IMG/VR virus record: IMGVR_UViG_3300010885_019080
Location: 1 to 29,702 of that record
Strand: one strand, 5' to 3'
From: a virus
DNA length: 29,702 nt
The translations under genes and the position numbers were made by a program. Positions 5,616 to 14,377 of the stretch are shown piece by piece. The notes beneath the pieces are model-generated. The model was not told where the DNA came from and did not search any database. It saw nothing but the letters and a program-made list of their open reading frames with translations. Position 1 is the stretch's first letter; each line of letters starts with the position of its first letter.

Positions 5616-6973
5616 AAAAATACTCACGAAAAGAATTTTTAAAACCAGAAAACAGGTATATCCGTGTTGGTATTGACTATTTCAAAGTGATTGAAAAAGA
5701 AGATCGTTATGGAATTATTCGTACTGAGTTAAAAAAATGGTCAAAGGATGAAATTAAACTGGATCATGGATCATTAATGTTAAAGGAAATTTGCAAGTAT
5801 GACGATTTTGTTTTGATACCTGACAATAGAAACTACAACCAGACTTCGGGCGAATTCTATAACCTTTACGTTCCTTTTCAACACAGGCCGGAACCAGGTG
5901 AATGGAAATGGACAAAAGTTTTATTAGAACATATTTTTGGCGATCAATATAATATAGGAATAATTTATTTACAAGTCCTCTACCTATACCCGAAACAGGC
6001 ATTGCCGGTATTAGTTTTGGTATCTAAGGAACGGCAAACAGGGAAAAGTACTTTCATTGATTGGCTTATGATGGTTTTCGGTGCTAACATGTCGCTAATT
6101 TTCCCGACAGATTTAAGCCGTACATTCAACGGTAGTTATTCACGATCGAACATTATTGCAATTGAGGAAACGGTAGTGGATCAATCGCATGTAGTTGAAA
6201 AAATAAAGGCGTTAAGCACTCAGAAAACAATTAACGCAAACCTTAAAAACATTAATGATTTTCAGCTTCCATTTTTCGGGAAAATAATTTTAGCATCAAA
6301 CAATGAGCGTAAATTCATGAAGGTAGATGCTGAGGAAATACGTTTTTTCATTCGTAAAATCAATACTCCTTCAATAACAAATCACAATATATTGAATGAT
6401 ATGATTAATGAAATACCGGCGTTTCTTAATCATTTGGAATCGTTACCGGTGCCAGACTTCAAAAAGAGTAGAATGGTATTTTCGCCAGAAGAGTTGACAA
6501 ACGACAGCCTGAAGAACGTTAAAAACGAATCACATACCTGGCTTTATAAAGAGTTGTTTGCTATTTTTGAGGATCAATTTAATAATTATTTTATCGGTGA
6601 TGTGATGAAAGCCACGCCGAAAGAAATGAAAGATACTTATTTTACTCACAATTCAAACGTTTCAAGCTCATTCATTAAAGACGTTTTAACTGAGGAATTT
6701 CAATTTAAAAAAGCGCAAAAAAACGAGGCGTATAAATCACTAAATTCTGATAACTACAAAACAGGCCAACCGTATTCGATCATAAAAAGTGAAATTTGCG
6801 TTATAAAGTCTGATTTGCAAAATGATGAAAAAAGCACACTTTTTGATGAAAAAACGCAAAAAAATAGCGAAAAAACACCATTTTTGAAAAGTAGTGAAAA
6901 AATCGTTATAAAGTCTAAATTAACTGAATATGAGGAACTTAACGAAATAGAAGTAACTGAACCTCTGTTCTGA
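5612..6973 (+). CDS. SF3/D5-like replicative helicase
   Basis: A 453-residue protein. The ATPase core contains a Walker A loop (KERQTGKST, 139-147), a Walker B strand (NIIAIEET, about 180-187) and a sensor motif (IILASNNE, about 225-232). This order is typical of superfamily 3 / D5-like (DUF5906-type) helicases that act with a primase at phage origins. Residues 1-110 form an N-terminal domain and about 290-370 a C-terminal helical domain. The last 70 residues are lysine/serine-rich, low-complexity and probably disordered. The AT-rich stretch directly downstream is a natural candidate origin. Confidence 0.85.
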   Translation: MKKYSRKEFLKPENRYIRVGIDYFKVIEKEDRYGIIRTELKKWSKDEIKLDHGSLMLKEICKYDDFVLIPDNRNYNQTSGEFYNLYVPFQHRPEPGEWKWTKVLLEHIFGDQYNIGIIYLQVLYLYPKQALPVLVLVSKERQTGKSTFIDWLMMVFGANMSLIFPTDLSRTFNGSYSRSNIIAIEETVVDQSHVVEKIKALSTQKTINANLKNINDFQLPFFGKIILASNNERKFMKVDAEEIRFFIRKINTPSITNHNILNDMINEIPAFLNHLESLPVPDFKKSRMVFSPEELTNDSLKNVKNESHTWLYKELFAIFEDQFNNYFIGDVMKATPKEMKDTYFTHNSNVSSSFIKDVLTEEFQFKKAQKNEAYKSLNSDNYKTGQPYSIIKSEICVIKSDLQNDEKSTLFDEKTQKNSEKTPFLKSSEKIVIKSKLTEYEELNEIEVTEPLF

Positions 6974-7255
6974 TTTTAGGCAGAAAATTAATAAAACCCC
7001 TGATTTTTAATAACTTTTTAATACTTTTTTAATATGATTCAGTACGCTAACTTCTTTATTATTAATATATTATATATATATATTAATTTATTAAAAAGTT
7101 TAGACGGGTTCTGGGTAAAAAAAGGGGGTAAACTATCGGCAAAAGAAATTAATAAATTAATAAAACGCCTGAAAGTATTGATACTGTAAGACTGAAGCCG
7201 TATTAAAAAGTAAAAAACACGTTTTAATAAATTAATAACATTAATAAAAACCATT
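6974..7255. other. AT-rich intergenic region, candidate replication origin
   Basis: Very AT-rich and full of TTAATAAATTAATAA-type words. A 19-base sequence AAATTAATAAAACnCCTGA occurs twice (about 6986-7004 and 7155-7173, one difference), and an alternating TA tract lies at about 7065-7085. The position, next to the helicase gene and before a second replication block, suits an origin, but no experimentally known box is recognised. A 52-codon ORF at 7034-7189 (MIQYANFFIINILYIYI...) is open and could be a small membrane peptide. I regard it as unproven. Confidence 0.4.
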
Positions 7256-7432
7256 ATGAAAACACTAACAAATCAAAAAGCATCAGAACTCACTAAAAGA
7301 GAACTTTTTGCTATCATGGCACTTCAAGGGATGGCCGCCGATAAATATCAAGACAATAAAATAAGTGATGATGTCGAAATTGCTATTCAGATGGCAGATC
7401 AACTTATTGAACAGTTAAACGAAAAGAAATGA
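7256..7432 (+). CDS. Small helical phage protein
   Basis: A 58-residue protein. ELTKRELFAIMALQGMAADKY is followed by an acidic helix (DDVEIAIQMADQLIEQLNEK). Short proteins with an R-x-x-FAxMAxQG core are frequent in phage early regions; their function is not known to me. The stop overlaps the next ATG (ATGA), showing translational coupling with the nuclease gene. It begins the second replication operon after the AT-rich region. Confidence 0.65.
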   Translation: MKTLTNQKASELTKRELFAIMALQGMAADKYQDNKISDDVEIAIQMADQLIEQLNEKK

Positions 7433-7941
7433 TCACTCAACAAGACCGCACCAACCTAAAACAATTCTATCTCCTTATATGGCAGGATAACTGTCGCAGG
7501 CATCCGATGACAGAACAAAGATTAATAGCTTCACCGAAGCCTTACAACCTTACCAAGACAAATGACCTTGAAAGAGCCATATGCAAATGGTTCGAGATCA
7601 AAGGATACAAGGCCGAACGCGTAAAGGTGCAAGGCAGGCAATTAGGATCAGACGTGGTGACATACAACCAGATCACTGGAAAGAGGCAGACCATTGACAA
7701 GGCCAAATACATTCCTTCTACAGGGGCGAAAGGATCCGCTGATATTTCCGTAACTTGCCGCGACACAAAAAGGATGGTAATGTCTTTACGGATAGAGGTG
7801 AAAAATGGGTACACCGGGGACAGGGTTAGACCCGACCAGGTTAAATATAAAGAACAACACGAGGCAGCAGGTGGCACGTATATAATCGTTCGCTACTTCT
7901 CGGAATTCATTGAATGGGCAAACATAAATGTTAAACAATAA
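7429..7941 (+). CDS. PD-(D/E)XK (VRR-NUC-like) nuclease
   Basis: A 170-residue protein. Recognisable nuclease features: E48 in an N-terminal helix (NDLERAICKWFEIKGY), D105 in KGSADISVTC, E123-V-K125 in LRIEVKN, and RPDQVKYKE (134-142), followed by a closing beta strand (GGTYIIVR). This is the core of VRR-NUC/Holliday-junction-resolvase-like PD-(D/E)XK enzymes. In phages these resolve branched DNA or trim replication intermediates before packaging. The first 40 residues are an extra N-terminal extension. It sits directly before the SSB gene, in keeping with a DNA metabolism role. Substrate is not determined. Confidence 0.75.
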   Translation: MITQQDRTNLKQFYLLIWQDNCRRHPMTEQRLIASPKPYNLTKTNDLERAICKWFEIKGYKAERVKVQGRQLGSDVVTYNQITGKRQTIDKAKYIPSTGAKGSADISVTCRDTKRMVMSLRIEVKNGYTGDRVRPDQVKYKEQHEAAGGTYIIVRYFSEFIEWANINVKQ

Positions 7942-7957
7942 CTAAAACCAAACAACT

Positions 7958-8224
7958 ATGAACATTAAATTAAAGATTAACGTGCTTGCCATCGACAAGC
8001 TGAAACTATTTAAAGGTGAAAAAGGCACATACTTAGATGCCGTTATGATCGAAATGCCAGGAGGTCAGTACTCAGATTTCATGATCGTACAGGATACAAC
8101 CGCAGAAGAGCGCACACAAGGAGTTAAGGGTGCTATTTTGGGTAACGCATCTTATATGAAACCTAAAGTTGAACAGACGGCAGCTTCAGTAGCACCACAG
8201 GCAAAAGATGATCTGCCATTCTGA
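7958..8224 (+). CDS. Phage single-stranded DNA-binding protein
   Basis: An 88-residue protein. It is a beta-rich, OB-fold-sized domain (strands such as INVLAIDKLKLF, YLDAVMIEMP, YSDFMIVQD) followed by a short linker. It ends in DDLPF, which matches the acidic SSB C-terminal tip (DDxPF) used to recruit replication proteins. It is shorter than a typical bacterial SSB. The stop overlaps the next start (TGATG). Confidence 0.7.
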   Translation: MNIKLKINVLAIDKLKLFKGEKGTYLDAVMIEMPGGQYSDFMIVQDTTAEERTQGVKGAILGNASYMKPKVEQTAASVAPQAKDDLPF

Positions 8225-8409
8225 TGACGTACATCATAACAGGCTACGACCTGGTAAACGGAGAGCGCACCTCGCATAAGTTGATTAACGAGGTGCGCGT
8301 GGAGTGCATAGCTGACATTGATAAGATGGAGCGAAAAGTTGAAAAGAGATATTATAAACGAACCGGCCACGCTGTTCAGGTGTATGCCATATTCAAACGT
8401 AAGATATGA
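8224..8409 (+). CDS. Small hypothetical protein
   Basis: A 61-residue, basic, mixed alpha/beta protein (MTYIITGYDLVNGERTSHKL...VQVYAIFKRKI). I recognise no family. It is tightly packed between the SSB and DnaA-like genes with overlaps at both ends, which supports translation. Strand-helix-strand order would allow a small nucleic-acid-binding fold, but this is not shown by any motif. Confidence 0.6.
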   Translation: MTYIITGYDLVNGERTSHKLINEVRVECIADIDKMERKVEKRYYKRTGHAVQVYAIFKRKI

Positions 8410-8762
8410 CACAAGTTATAAACTACATAATCATAACAACAACTGATCTTTTAGGAATTCATTATGATGATATTGATAAAGAGTGCAGACAACGAGAAAT
8501 TGTGTATGCCAGATACATCAGCTACGCACTATGCAAGAGATACACAAACCTGACTAATAAAACTATTGGAGAACTGTTCAGTGGTAAATACAACCCATGC
8601 ACTGTTACCCACGGACTGAAGGCAGTTAACAATGCGATACACCTGTATAATCATAAAAAAGTCCGGACAGATATGGGTGAGCTGTTCAGATATGCGGACC
8701 AGGGGATGCGTGATGCAGGGTTCAAGGTTAGATGGAGATCTATGGTTGATGACATATTATAA
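8406..8762 (+). CDS. DnaA domain-IV-like DNA-binding protein
   Basis: A 118-residue protein resembling only the C-terminal DNA-binding domain of DnaA. A helix REIVYARYISYALCKRYTN (29-47) is followed by KTIGELFSGKYNPCTVTHGL (52-71), where the TVTHGLK/AVN part corresponds to the DnaA signature helix (DHxTVxxAxxxI). There is no ATPase domain. Such stand-alone domains occur in phages and could recognise DnaA boxes at the phage or host origin, or regulate transcription. It is the last gene before the late promoter at 8762-8800. Confidence 0.65.
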   Translation: MTQVINYIIITTTDLLGIHYDDIDKECRQREIVYARYISYALCKRYTNLTNKTIGELFSGKYNPCTVTHGLKAVNNAIHLYNHKKVRTDMGELFRYADQGMRDAGFKVRWRSMVDDIL

Positions 8763-8800
8763 ACATTTTTATCAATTATGTGGGTTATATCTTAATTTTG
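8762..8800 (+). promoter_or_regulatory. Late promoter of the packaging/head operon
   Basis: AACATTTTTATCAA (8762-8775), a 17-base spacer, then TAATTTTG (8793-8800), which fits the Bacteroidetes -7 consensus. The same 14-base block occurs with a 16-base spacer and an identical TAATTTTG at 26060-26097, before the second late gene group. The upstream element replaces the usual TTG -33 box. It begins immediately at the stop codon of the previous gene. Confidence 0.65.
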
Positions 8801-8820
8801 TAAATTAAATTCTTTACACT

Positions 8821-9159
8821 ATTAAAAGACCATCAAACGATATTATAATAAAACTGCTGAAAGAGTCAGGCGGTTTAGTTCTCCCGGTTGCTGAAGCAAT
8901 CGGGTGCAGTCGCAATGCCTTGCATACTTGGCTAAGAGAAGATTCAGAATTGAAAGAAGCGCAAATATCTGCAAAAGAGGGACTTATAGATTTTGCCGAA
9001 GGAAAATTGTTGAAAAAGATTAAAGAAGATGATTTGACTGCTATCATATTTTTTCTGAAAACGCAAGGAAGGAGAAGGGATTACGCAGACAAGCAAGAGA
9101 TTGAACACTCCGGAGGGGTGCAGCACAACGTAACATTCAAGATCATTGGAAACGATTAA
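8821..9159 (+). CDS. Terminase small subunit
   Basis: About 112 residues. A helix-turn-helix (VAEAIGCSRNALHTWLRED) is followed by helices (AKEGLIDFAEGKLLKKIKED) and FFLKTQGRRRDYADKQ, the typical phage small terminase that recognises packaging DNA. It lies just before the large subunit and overlaps it by 14 bases. The frame has no ATG, GTG or TTG upstream of the helix-turn-helix. The first such codon (TTG, 8920) would delete half of that motif. ATT at 8821 or 8809 is therefore the likely start, and the exact N-terminus is uncertain. Confidence 0.7.
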   Translation: MKRPSNDIIIKLLKESGGLVLPVAEAIGCSRNALHTWLREDSELKEAQISAKEGLIDFAEGKLLKKIKEDDLTAIIFFLKTQGRRRDYADKQEIEHSGGVQHNVTFKIIGND

Positions 9160-10321
9160 CACGCTGATCGAATCTACTAAGATATTCTTGCGCAACCAAA
9201 GCGCAAAGACGCGTTTTGTTTTCAATCAGGGCGGAACACGATCTTCAAAGACTTATAGCCTTATGCAGCTTGCATGGATGATAGCCAATGAAGAGAAGGG
9301 CAAGATCATTTCAATCGTTTCTGAAACCATGCCACACTTGAAGAAAGGGGCAATGCGCGATTTCTTTTCATTCCTGAATTCTGCTGATATCTATGATCCA
9401 AAGCAACATAATAAAACAGACAACATATACAGGGTAGGGACTTCAATCATTGAATTCTTTTCTGCCGATTCTTCGGATAAGGTTCACGGACCTGGTCGGG
9501 ATTATTTATTTGTCAATGAAATTCAGAACCTGACATATGAAACTTTTTTTCACCTTGCTCAAAGGACAAATGTACGCATCTATTCTGATTATAATCCTAC
9601 TCACAATTTTTGGGTTTATCCTCAGTTTATTAATGAACCGGAATACAAGACGGATCTCACTTATATTCACTCTACTATATTTGATAATCCGTTTGTCAGT
9701 GAGGCAATAAAGAAGGATGTAATGATCCGCGCATCTAAAGATGCTAATTATCGTAAAGTCTATCTTGAAGGAATACCCGGAACGCTTGAAGGGTTGGTAT
9801 TTGAGGCGTTCAATATTATAGGGGAAATGCCTGAAGGTATGAACTTCGTTTATGGTCTTGACTTTGGTTTCTCAAATGATCCTACAGCTATTACTAAGAT
9901 AGCATTACATAATGATGATCTGTTTATTGATGAACTGATATACAGAACCGGACTTACGAATGCAGATATTATTTCTTTGATGAAGGAGTCAGGGATTCGT
10001 CCAACATACGACGAACTGATTGCTGATTCGGCAGAACCAAAAAGTATTGAAGATATTCTTCGTGCTGGGTTTAATGTCAAACCTTCTGCAAAGGGTGCCG
10101 ACTCCATCAGATCGGGAATTGACACAATGAAACAATTCAATATCCATATTACAAAGCGGTCTGTTAACATTATAAAGGAGTTCAGAAATTATTCCTGGAT
10201 TATGGATAAGAACGGGAATCCAACAAACAAGCCATCTGATAACTTCAATCATGCGATTGATTCAATTCGATACGGAAGCCAGGCACTCGCCAAACCAATA
10301 CTAAATGACTACTATTTATGA
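9146..10321 (+). CDS. Terminase large subunit
   Basis: A 391-residue packaging motor. The ATPase domain has a Walker A loop GGTRSSKT (29-36) and Walker B VNEIQ (123-127). The nuclease domain carries D239 in GLDFGFSNDP, D294 in IADSAEPKS and D372 in NHAIDSIRYG, the three acidic residues of the RNase-H-like fold. Length and motif set match the SPP1/PBSX-like terminase group. The start is a TTG inside the 3' end of the small-subunit gene. It cuts concatemeric DNA and drives it into the prohead through the portal encoded next. Confidence 0.92.
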   Translation: METINTLIESTKIFLRNQSAKTRFVFNQGGTRSSKTYSLMQLAWMIANEEKGKIISIVSETMPHLKKGAMRDFFSFLNSADIYDPKQHNKTDNIYRVGTSIIEFFSADSSDKVHGPGRDYLFVNEIQNLTYETFFHLAQRTNVRIYSDYNPTHNFWVYPQFINEPEYKTDLTYIHSTIFDNPFVSEAIKKDVMIRASKDANYRKVYLEGIPGTLEGLVFEAFNIIGEMPEGMNFVYGLDFGFSNDPTAITKIALHNDDLFIDELIYRTGLTNADIISLMKESGIRPTYDELIADSAEPKSIEDILRAGFNVKPSAKGADSIRSGIDTMKQFNIHITKRSVNIIKEFRNYSWIMDKNGNPTNKPSDNFNHAIDSIRYGSQALAKPILNDYYL

Positions 10322-11625
10322 TTCAGAAAGATATATTTGGAGGCACGAAGCCATTAGAGAATAGATTCAATCAGATTCTATATGCCTATATTGCAAAAGG
10401 TATGCCATTCATACTTCCGGCAGACTTTGACACATTCGTAAACAAAGGCTATGCCGGCAACATTAATATATATCCAATCATTCGGAAAATAGTTGATCCC
10501 GTGATCGGAGTTGAATGGGAACTGAAAGATCGCAATACCAAAGAAGAAGCCATTGACCAAACTATGATGCAACTTCTACGAAATCCGAATTCACATCAGA
10601 GCATGAATGAGTTCATTGATGAAGCGATGGTATGGCGATTGGTGACAGGAAATAGATATATCTATTGGATAGCACCGAATACCGGGCCAAACAACGGAAA
10701 GCCAGCCGAACTTCATCTTCTCCCCGCATCACAGACGGAGATCATACAAGGAGATTGGCTGAATCCTGTATCTGGATATCGCATGCTGATTGGTGACGTA
10801 TGGAAGATTCTGGGAAAGGATGAAGTTATTCACGGCAAGAAAACAAATATCAAATATGATATGCAGGGAGGACAACTCTATGGAATGTCACCCTTGGAAT
10901 CTGCGTTAAAAGTAATGTCTGCCACGAATACAGGGTATGATAGATTGGTCATGAACTTTGAAAATGGCGGACCAGATGTTATAATCACCAATACCGAAGC
11001 AGGCAGTAATGGAGTTGAATATTCAAAAGAGCAGGCAGCAGGAATATGGGAAACATTCGTAAGGCGGTTCAGAGGAAAGAGCAAGGAACGGTTCATGATT
11101 AAGAATAAGCCGGTTGAAGTCCATGAGATAGGTAAGTCACCGGTTGATTTGAATATACTGGAATACATGAACCTATCATTGAGGGATTACTGTAACGTTT
11201 ATAACGTCCCTTCTGTATTACTGAATGACAATTCAAATTCAACATATAACAACGTTAAAGAGGCAACGAAAGCACTATGGAATAATGCTGTCATTCCTGA
11301 ACTTGAATATCTGAAGGAAGATTTTAATAAGCTGGCAGATGTTTACAACCGTATCACCGGGCAAGATTTATATTTTGATTATTGCTTGGATGATATACCA
11401 GAACTTCAGGAAGATAAATCGTTATTAGCCAATTCTCTTGCACAAACATGGTGGTTATCGCCTGATGAGAAACGTGAGGAAATGGATAAATACCCAATAG
11501 GAACTCCTGAAATGCGGGCTATATATGCACCGATGGGAATTATGCCAATCGCTGAAGTACTGACCCCGATTGATTTTGAAGATCAGACCGCTAAGTATTA
11601 CGAACAACAAAACATAAAGTATTGA
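10318..11625 (+). CDS. Portal protein (HK97-like family)
   Basis: A 435-residue protein at the position of the portal. Typical segments are NEFIDEAMVWRLVTGNRYIY (about 97-116), ELHLLPASQTEI, YGMSPLESALKVM, and a C-terminal clip/crown part with YNVPSVLLNDNSNSTYNNVK. It forms the dodecameric ring for DNA entry and the tail joint. The start overlaps the terminase stop by 4 bases and the stop overlaps the next start. Length is normal and no breaks are seen. Confidence 0.9.
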   Translation: MIQKDIFGGTKPLENRFNQILYAYIAKGMPFILPADFDTFVNKGYAGNINIYPIIRKIVDPVIGVEWELKDRNTKEEAIDQTMMQLLRNPNSHQSMNEFIDEAMVWRLVTGNRYIYWIAPNTGPNNGKPAELHLLPASQTEIIQGDWLNPVSGYRMLIGDVWKILGKDEVIHGKKTNIKYDMQGGQLYGMSPLESALKVMSATNTGYDRLVMNFENGGPDVIITNTEAGSNGVEYSKEQAAGIWETFVRRFRGKSKERFMIKNKPVEVHEIGKSPVDLNILEYMNLSLRDYCNVYNVPSVLLNDNSNSTYNNVKEATKALWNNAVIPELEYLKEDFNKLADVYNRITGQDLYFDYCLDDIPELQEDKSLLANSLAQTWWLSPDEKREEMDKYPIGTPEMRAIYAPMGIMPIAEVLTPIDFEDQTAKYYEQQNIKY

Positions 11626-12407
11626 TGCTATATGCAAAAAAGATAGAGAAACAACGCCAAAGGTACTATTCGGGTGCCAGGTCTATTATGCGCAAAACAT
11701 TAAGATCATATACAGATGATCTGATGGTTGAAGTCAATAAGGCAACGACACCACAGCAGATCATAGCTGCCTGCGATAAGGAAATACAACCAGATCAGAT
11801 TCACGCAGCTATGCGAAAACTATACGGAAACACACTACCATATTTCGCCAATCAAACCGTAAGGCAACTGAAACCAAAGAAAGCAATTGCGCCTGATCCT
11901 ATTGAAACAGACTACTGGCAAGCATATATTGATAAATTCGTGAAGATGAGATTGGCAGAACGGATTAAGTGGATCAACGAAACTACGGCTGACGTATTTC
12001 AGTCCACCGCTCGCAGGGTGGTAGATGTAGCCATCAAAGAAGGATTGGGAGTTGATACGATTGCCAAGAACCTTATGAAAGAGCTTAACATATCTGAACG
12101 ATATCGCGCAGAACGTATTGCCCGAACGGAAGTAGTCAGCGCATCGAATGAGGGATCATTAGCAGGGGCAAACTCAACAGGATTAGATATGATAAAAGAA
12201 TGGATTTCATATATTGACGATAAGACAAGAGCTAGCCACGAAGCAATGAATTCAACAACGGCAGAAATGGATGGCGTATTCTCGAATGGGTTGCAGTATC
12301 CTGGTGATCCAGAAGGATCAGGGGAGGAAGTCATTAACTGCCGATGCACAATCGGATACCAAATAAAAGATTCTAATTTTGAAATTGGGAGGACTATAAA
12401 TGAATGA
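11625..12407 (+). CDS. Head morphogenesis (MuF/SPP1 gp7-like) protein
   Basis: A 260-residue protein. The C-terminal half has the MuF-type signature: RIARTEVVSASNEGSLAGA, WISYIDDKTRASHEAMN, then LQYPGDPEGSGEEVINCRCT. In this family the protein is a minor head component associated with the portal. The N-terminal half is helical. No extra toxin-like domain is fused to it. I use the ATG at 11625, one codon after the TTG, because it is the first standard start; it overlaps the portal stop. Confidence 0.87.
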   Translation: MLYAKKIEKQRQRYYSGARSIMRKTLRSYTDDLMVEVNKATTPQQIIAACDKEIQPDQIHAAMRKLYGNTLPYFANQTVRQLKPKKAIAPDPIETDYWQAYIDKFVKMRLAERIKWINETTADVFQSTARRVVDVAIKEGLGVDTIAKNLMKELNISERYRAERIARTEVVSASNEGSLAGANSTGLDMIKEWISYIDDKTRASHEAMNSTTAEMDGVFSNGLQYPGDPEGSGEEVINCRCTIGYQIKDSNFEIGRTINE

Positions 12408-13128
12408 TCTAATTAAGAAATCAATAAGCAATGCCGTTATTAAAGATGTATCAGGGCGAATCGTTACTGGATATTATGCTTCATGGGGTGCAGATCCAAC
12501 AGAAATAAATCCACAATCTTTATGGATTGATTCCGATGGTGATGTTTTCGACTCGAAGGCATTCAATACAACCATCGCACAGAATGGACCTACCGGAGCA
12601 AATAGAATATGGCATCTATACAATCACAATTTCGGAGCAGCTATTAATAAGCCAAAGGTTTTACTTGCTGATAATTTCGGAGTATATTTTGAAACAGTAT
12701 TCCCTGATACAACTATCGGAAATGATACACTGAAGTTGTATGAAGCTGGAGCCATCACTGAACATTCTGTTATGTTTAACATTATACAGGCAAGGCAGGA
12801 AGTAATTTCAGGGCAGGAATACCAACTTATTCAGGAGGTAAAGATGTGGGAAGGTTCATCCGTCCTTTGGGGAGCCAACTCAAATACTCCTACAACCGGA
12901 TTAAAGATGGAGCAGGCAGAAGCACAAATCAAATTATTAGATAGCCTGATGCACAACGGCACATTTTCAGATGATACATTTCTAATGATCGAAAAGACAC
13001 TAGCAGATATAAAGAGCATTTACAAAGGCGCGGGCGATAACCATCCTTTGAAAATAAATAACCATATGCCGGCGAAAACGAGTATGGAAGAAATAGTTAA
13101 ATCATTTTATTCATCATTTAAAAACTAA
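12400..13128 (+). CDS. HK97-family prohead protease (S78)
   Basis: A 242-residue protease. HLYNHNF (72-78) carries the catalytic-type His (H76) and TEHSVMFN (120-127) the Ser (S123). A further strand VKMWEGSSVLWGANSNTPTT is typical of peptidase family S78. The C-terminal 70 residues are helical and may act as scaffold, as the capsid gene has its own N-terminal coiled coil. It matures the prohead by trimming capsid and scaffold. It overlaps the MuF-like gene by 8 bases. Confidence 0.87.
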   Translation: MNDLIKKSISNAVIKDVSGRIVTGYYASWGADPTEINPQSLWIDSDGDVFDSKAFNTTIAQNGPTGANRIWHLYNHNFGAAINKPKVLLADNFGVYFETVFPDTTIGNDTLKLYEAGAITEHSVMFNIIQARQEVISGQEYQLIQEVKMWEGSSVLWGANSNTPTTGLKMEQAEAQIKLLDSLMHNGTFSDDTFLMIEKTLADIKSIYKGAGDNHPLKINNHMPAKTSMEEIVKSFYSSFKN

Positions 13129-13132
13129 AAAA

Positions 13133-14326
13133 ATGAACCAAGAAGAACTTGACATTATCGCAGCAGAAGCCGCCAAGGTCGAAAAGAAAATGAACTCCCT
13201 TGTTGATCCGTTGATCAAGAAGTTGGAGAAAGCGGAAGAGGTTACGCCCGCACTGGAAGCCAAGATTAAAGAAGCTGCCGATAAATACATTGGCATGCAG
13301 AAACAATTAGACGAACTGGATATGAAACTTCAGAAAGCAAATGTACCTAATCAATTCGCTCCTTTATCAGAGCAGTTTGAACATGTGATCTCAAAAGCAA
13401 CATGGCTTTCAGAATACAAAGAAAGCAAACGTGGGGGCAAATTGGATCTTAAAGGTATGGACATTCATGCTAAAGTTGGGACCGTAACACGGGTGACCGA
13501 TACCATTCAGCCACAGTTCACACCATTTCAATTCGTACCAGGTCGCAGATTTCACGTGCGTGACATTATACCAGTTGGTACAACCACATCGTCTACCATA
13601 TGGATGCCTTACGAATCCGCTACAACTAACGGAATTGCCCGCGTTGCTGAAGGTGCAGTAAAACCACAATCAGACTTTACCCCTGCCGTTGTTAAATGGC
13701 CCGTTGAAAAGATCGCCACCTGGATCAAGTTCTCAGAAGAAATTCTTGAGGATATGCCAATGTTCACATCTTATCTTACTACTCGTTGGTTGGAGTTGCT
13801 CAAACAAGCTGAAGATACCAAACTGCTCTATGGTTCGGGATCAAGCGATATCAAAGGATTAACTGTTTCAGCTGCTGCTTACGTTGATTCGTTGGCATCT
13901 TCATTGGTTGACAGGTTCATGGTATTGGATGCTGCCACGACTCAGGTTCAGGCTGCAAACTTCTATCCGAACTACATTCTACTTCATCCTACTGATGCCA
14001 TGCTTCTTCGTCAGACACGCGACACAACCGGGGAACCTTATTTCTTCGCATTGGGACAAGGTCAGCCGTTAACAATCAACGGTGCTACTATCATAACAAC
14101 TCCAGCAATGACCGTTGGTGATTTCCTCGTAGGGGACTTCGCAATGGGCGCACAGATTTGGGATCGTAAGGCTGCAAACATCACTTTCTACGACCAGAAT
14201 GAAGATGATGCCAAATACAACCTTATCATGGCTGTAATAGAAGAACGTCTTGCATTGATAACTTACGCATCAACTGCATTCTGTTTCTCATCATTTGGAT
14301 CAGCACTGGCACGCGGATCAGCATAA
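13133..14326 (+). CDS. Major capsid protein (HK97 fold)
   Basis: A 397-residue protein. Residues 1-70 form a charged coiled coil (QEELDIIAAEAAKVEKKMNS and following), the delta domain usually removed by the protease. The rest fits the HK97 capsid: VRDIIPVGTTTSSTIWMPYE, KFSEEILEDMPMFTSYLTTR, the YGSGSSDIKGL segment, NYILLHPTDAMLLRQTRDT and a late VGDFAMGAQIWDRK strand. The gene starts 4 bases after the protease stop and ends before an intrinsic terminator, as suits a highly expressed gene. Confidence 0.92.
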   Translation: MNQEELDIIAAEAAKVEKKMNSLVDPLIKKLEKAEEVTPALEAKIKEAADKYIGMQKQLDELDMKLQKANVPNQFAPLSEQFEHVISKATWLSEYKESKRGGKLDLKGMDIHAKVGTVTRVTDTIQPQFTPFQFVPGRRFHVRDIIPVGTTTSSTIWMPYESATTNGIARVAEGAVKPQSDFTPAVVKWPVEKIATWIKFSEEILEDMPMFTSYLTTRWLELLKQAEDTKLLYGSGSSDIKGLTVSAAAYVDSLASSLVDRFMVLDAATTQVQAANFYPNYILLHPTDAMLLRQTRDTTGEPYFFALGQGQPLTINGATIITTPAMTVGDFLVGDFAMGAQIWDRKAANITFYDQNEDDAKYNLIMAVIEERLALITYASTAFCFSSFGSALARGSA

Positions 14327-14346
14327 ATTGTTCATGTTGTTGCATT

Positions 14347-14377
14347 AAAGGGAGGGGTTAAATCCTCCCTTTTTTTT
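14347..14377 (+). terminator. Intrinsic terminator after the capsid gene
   Basis: A perfect 9-base stem, AAAGGGAGG (14347-14355) with CCTCCCTTT (14364-14372), an 8-base loop and a run of eight T (14370-14377). It lies 20 bases after the capsid stop and 12 bases before the first glycosyltransferase gene. No new promoter is visible after it, so downstream genes would rely on read-through. Confidence 0.88.

Noticed and set aside
7039-7254. 71-codon minus-strand ORF in the AT-rich gap
   Set aside because: Composition (Ile, Leu, Phe, Asn) follows from the AT-rich DNA; there is no coupling to other genes and it runs against all neighbours.
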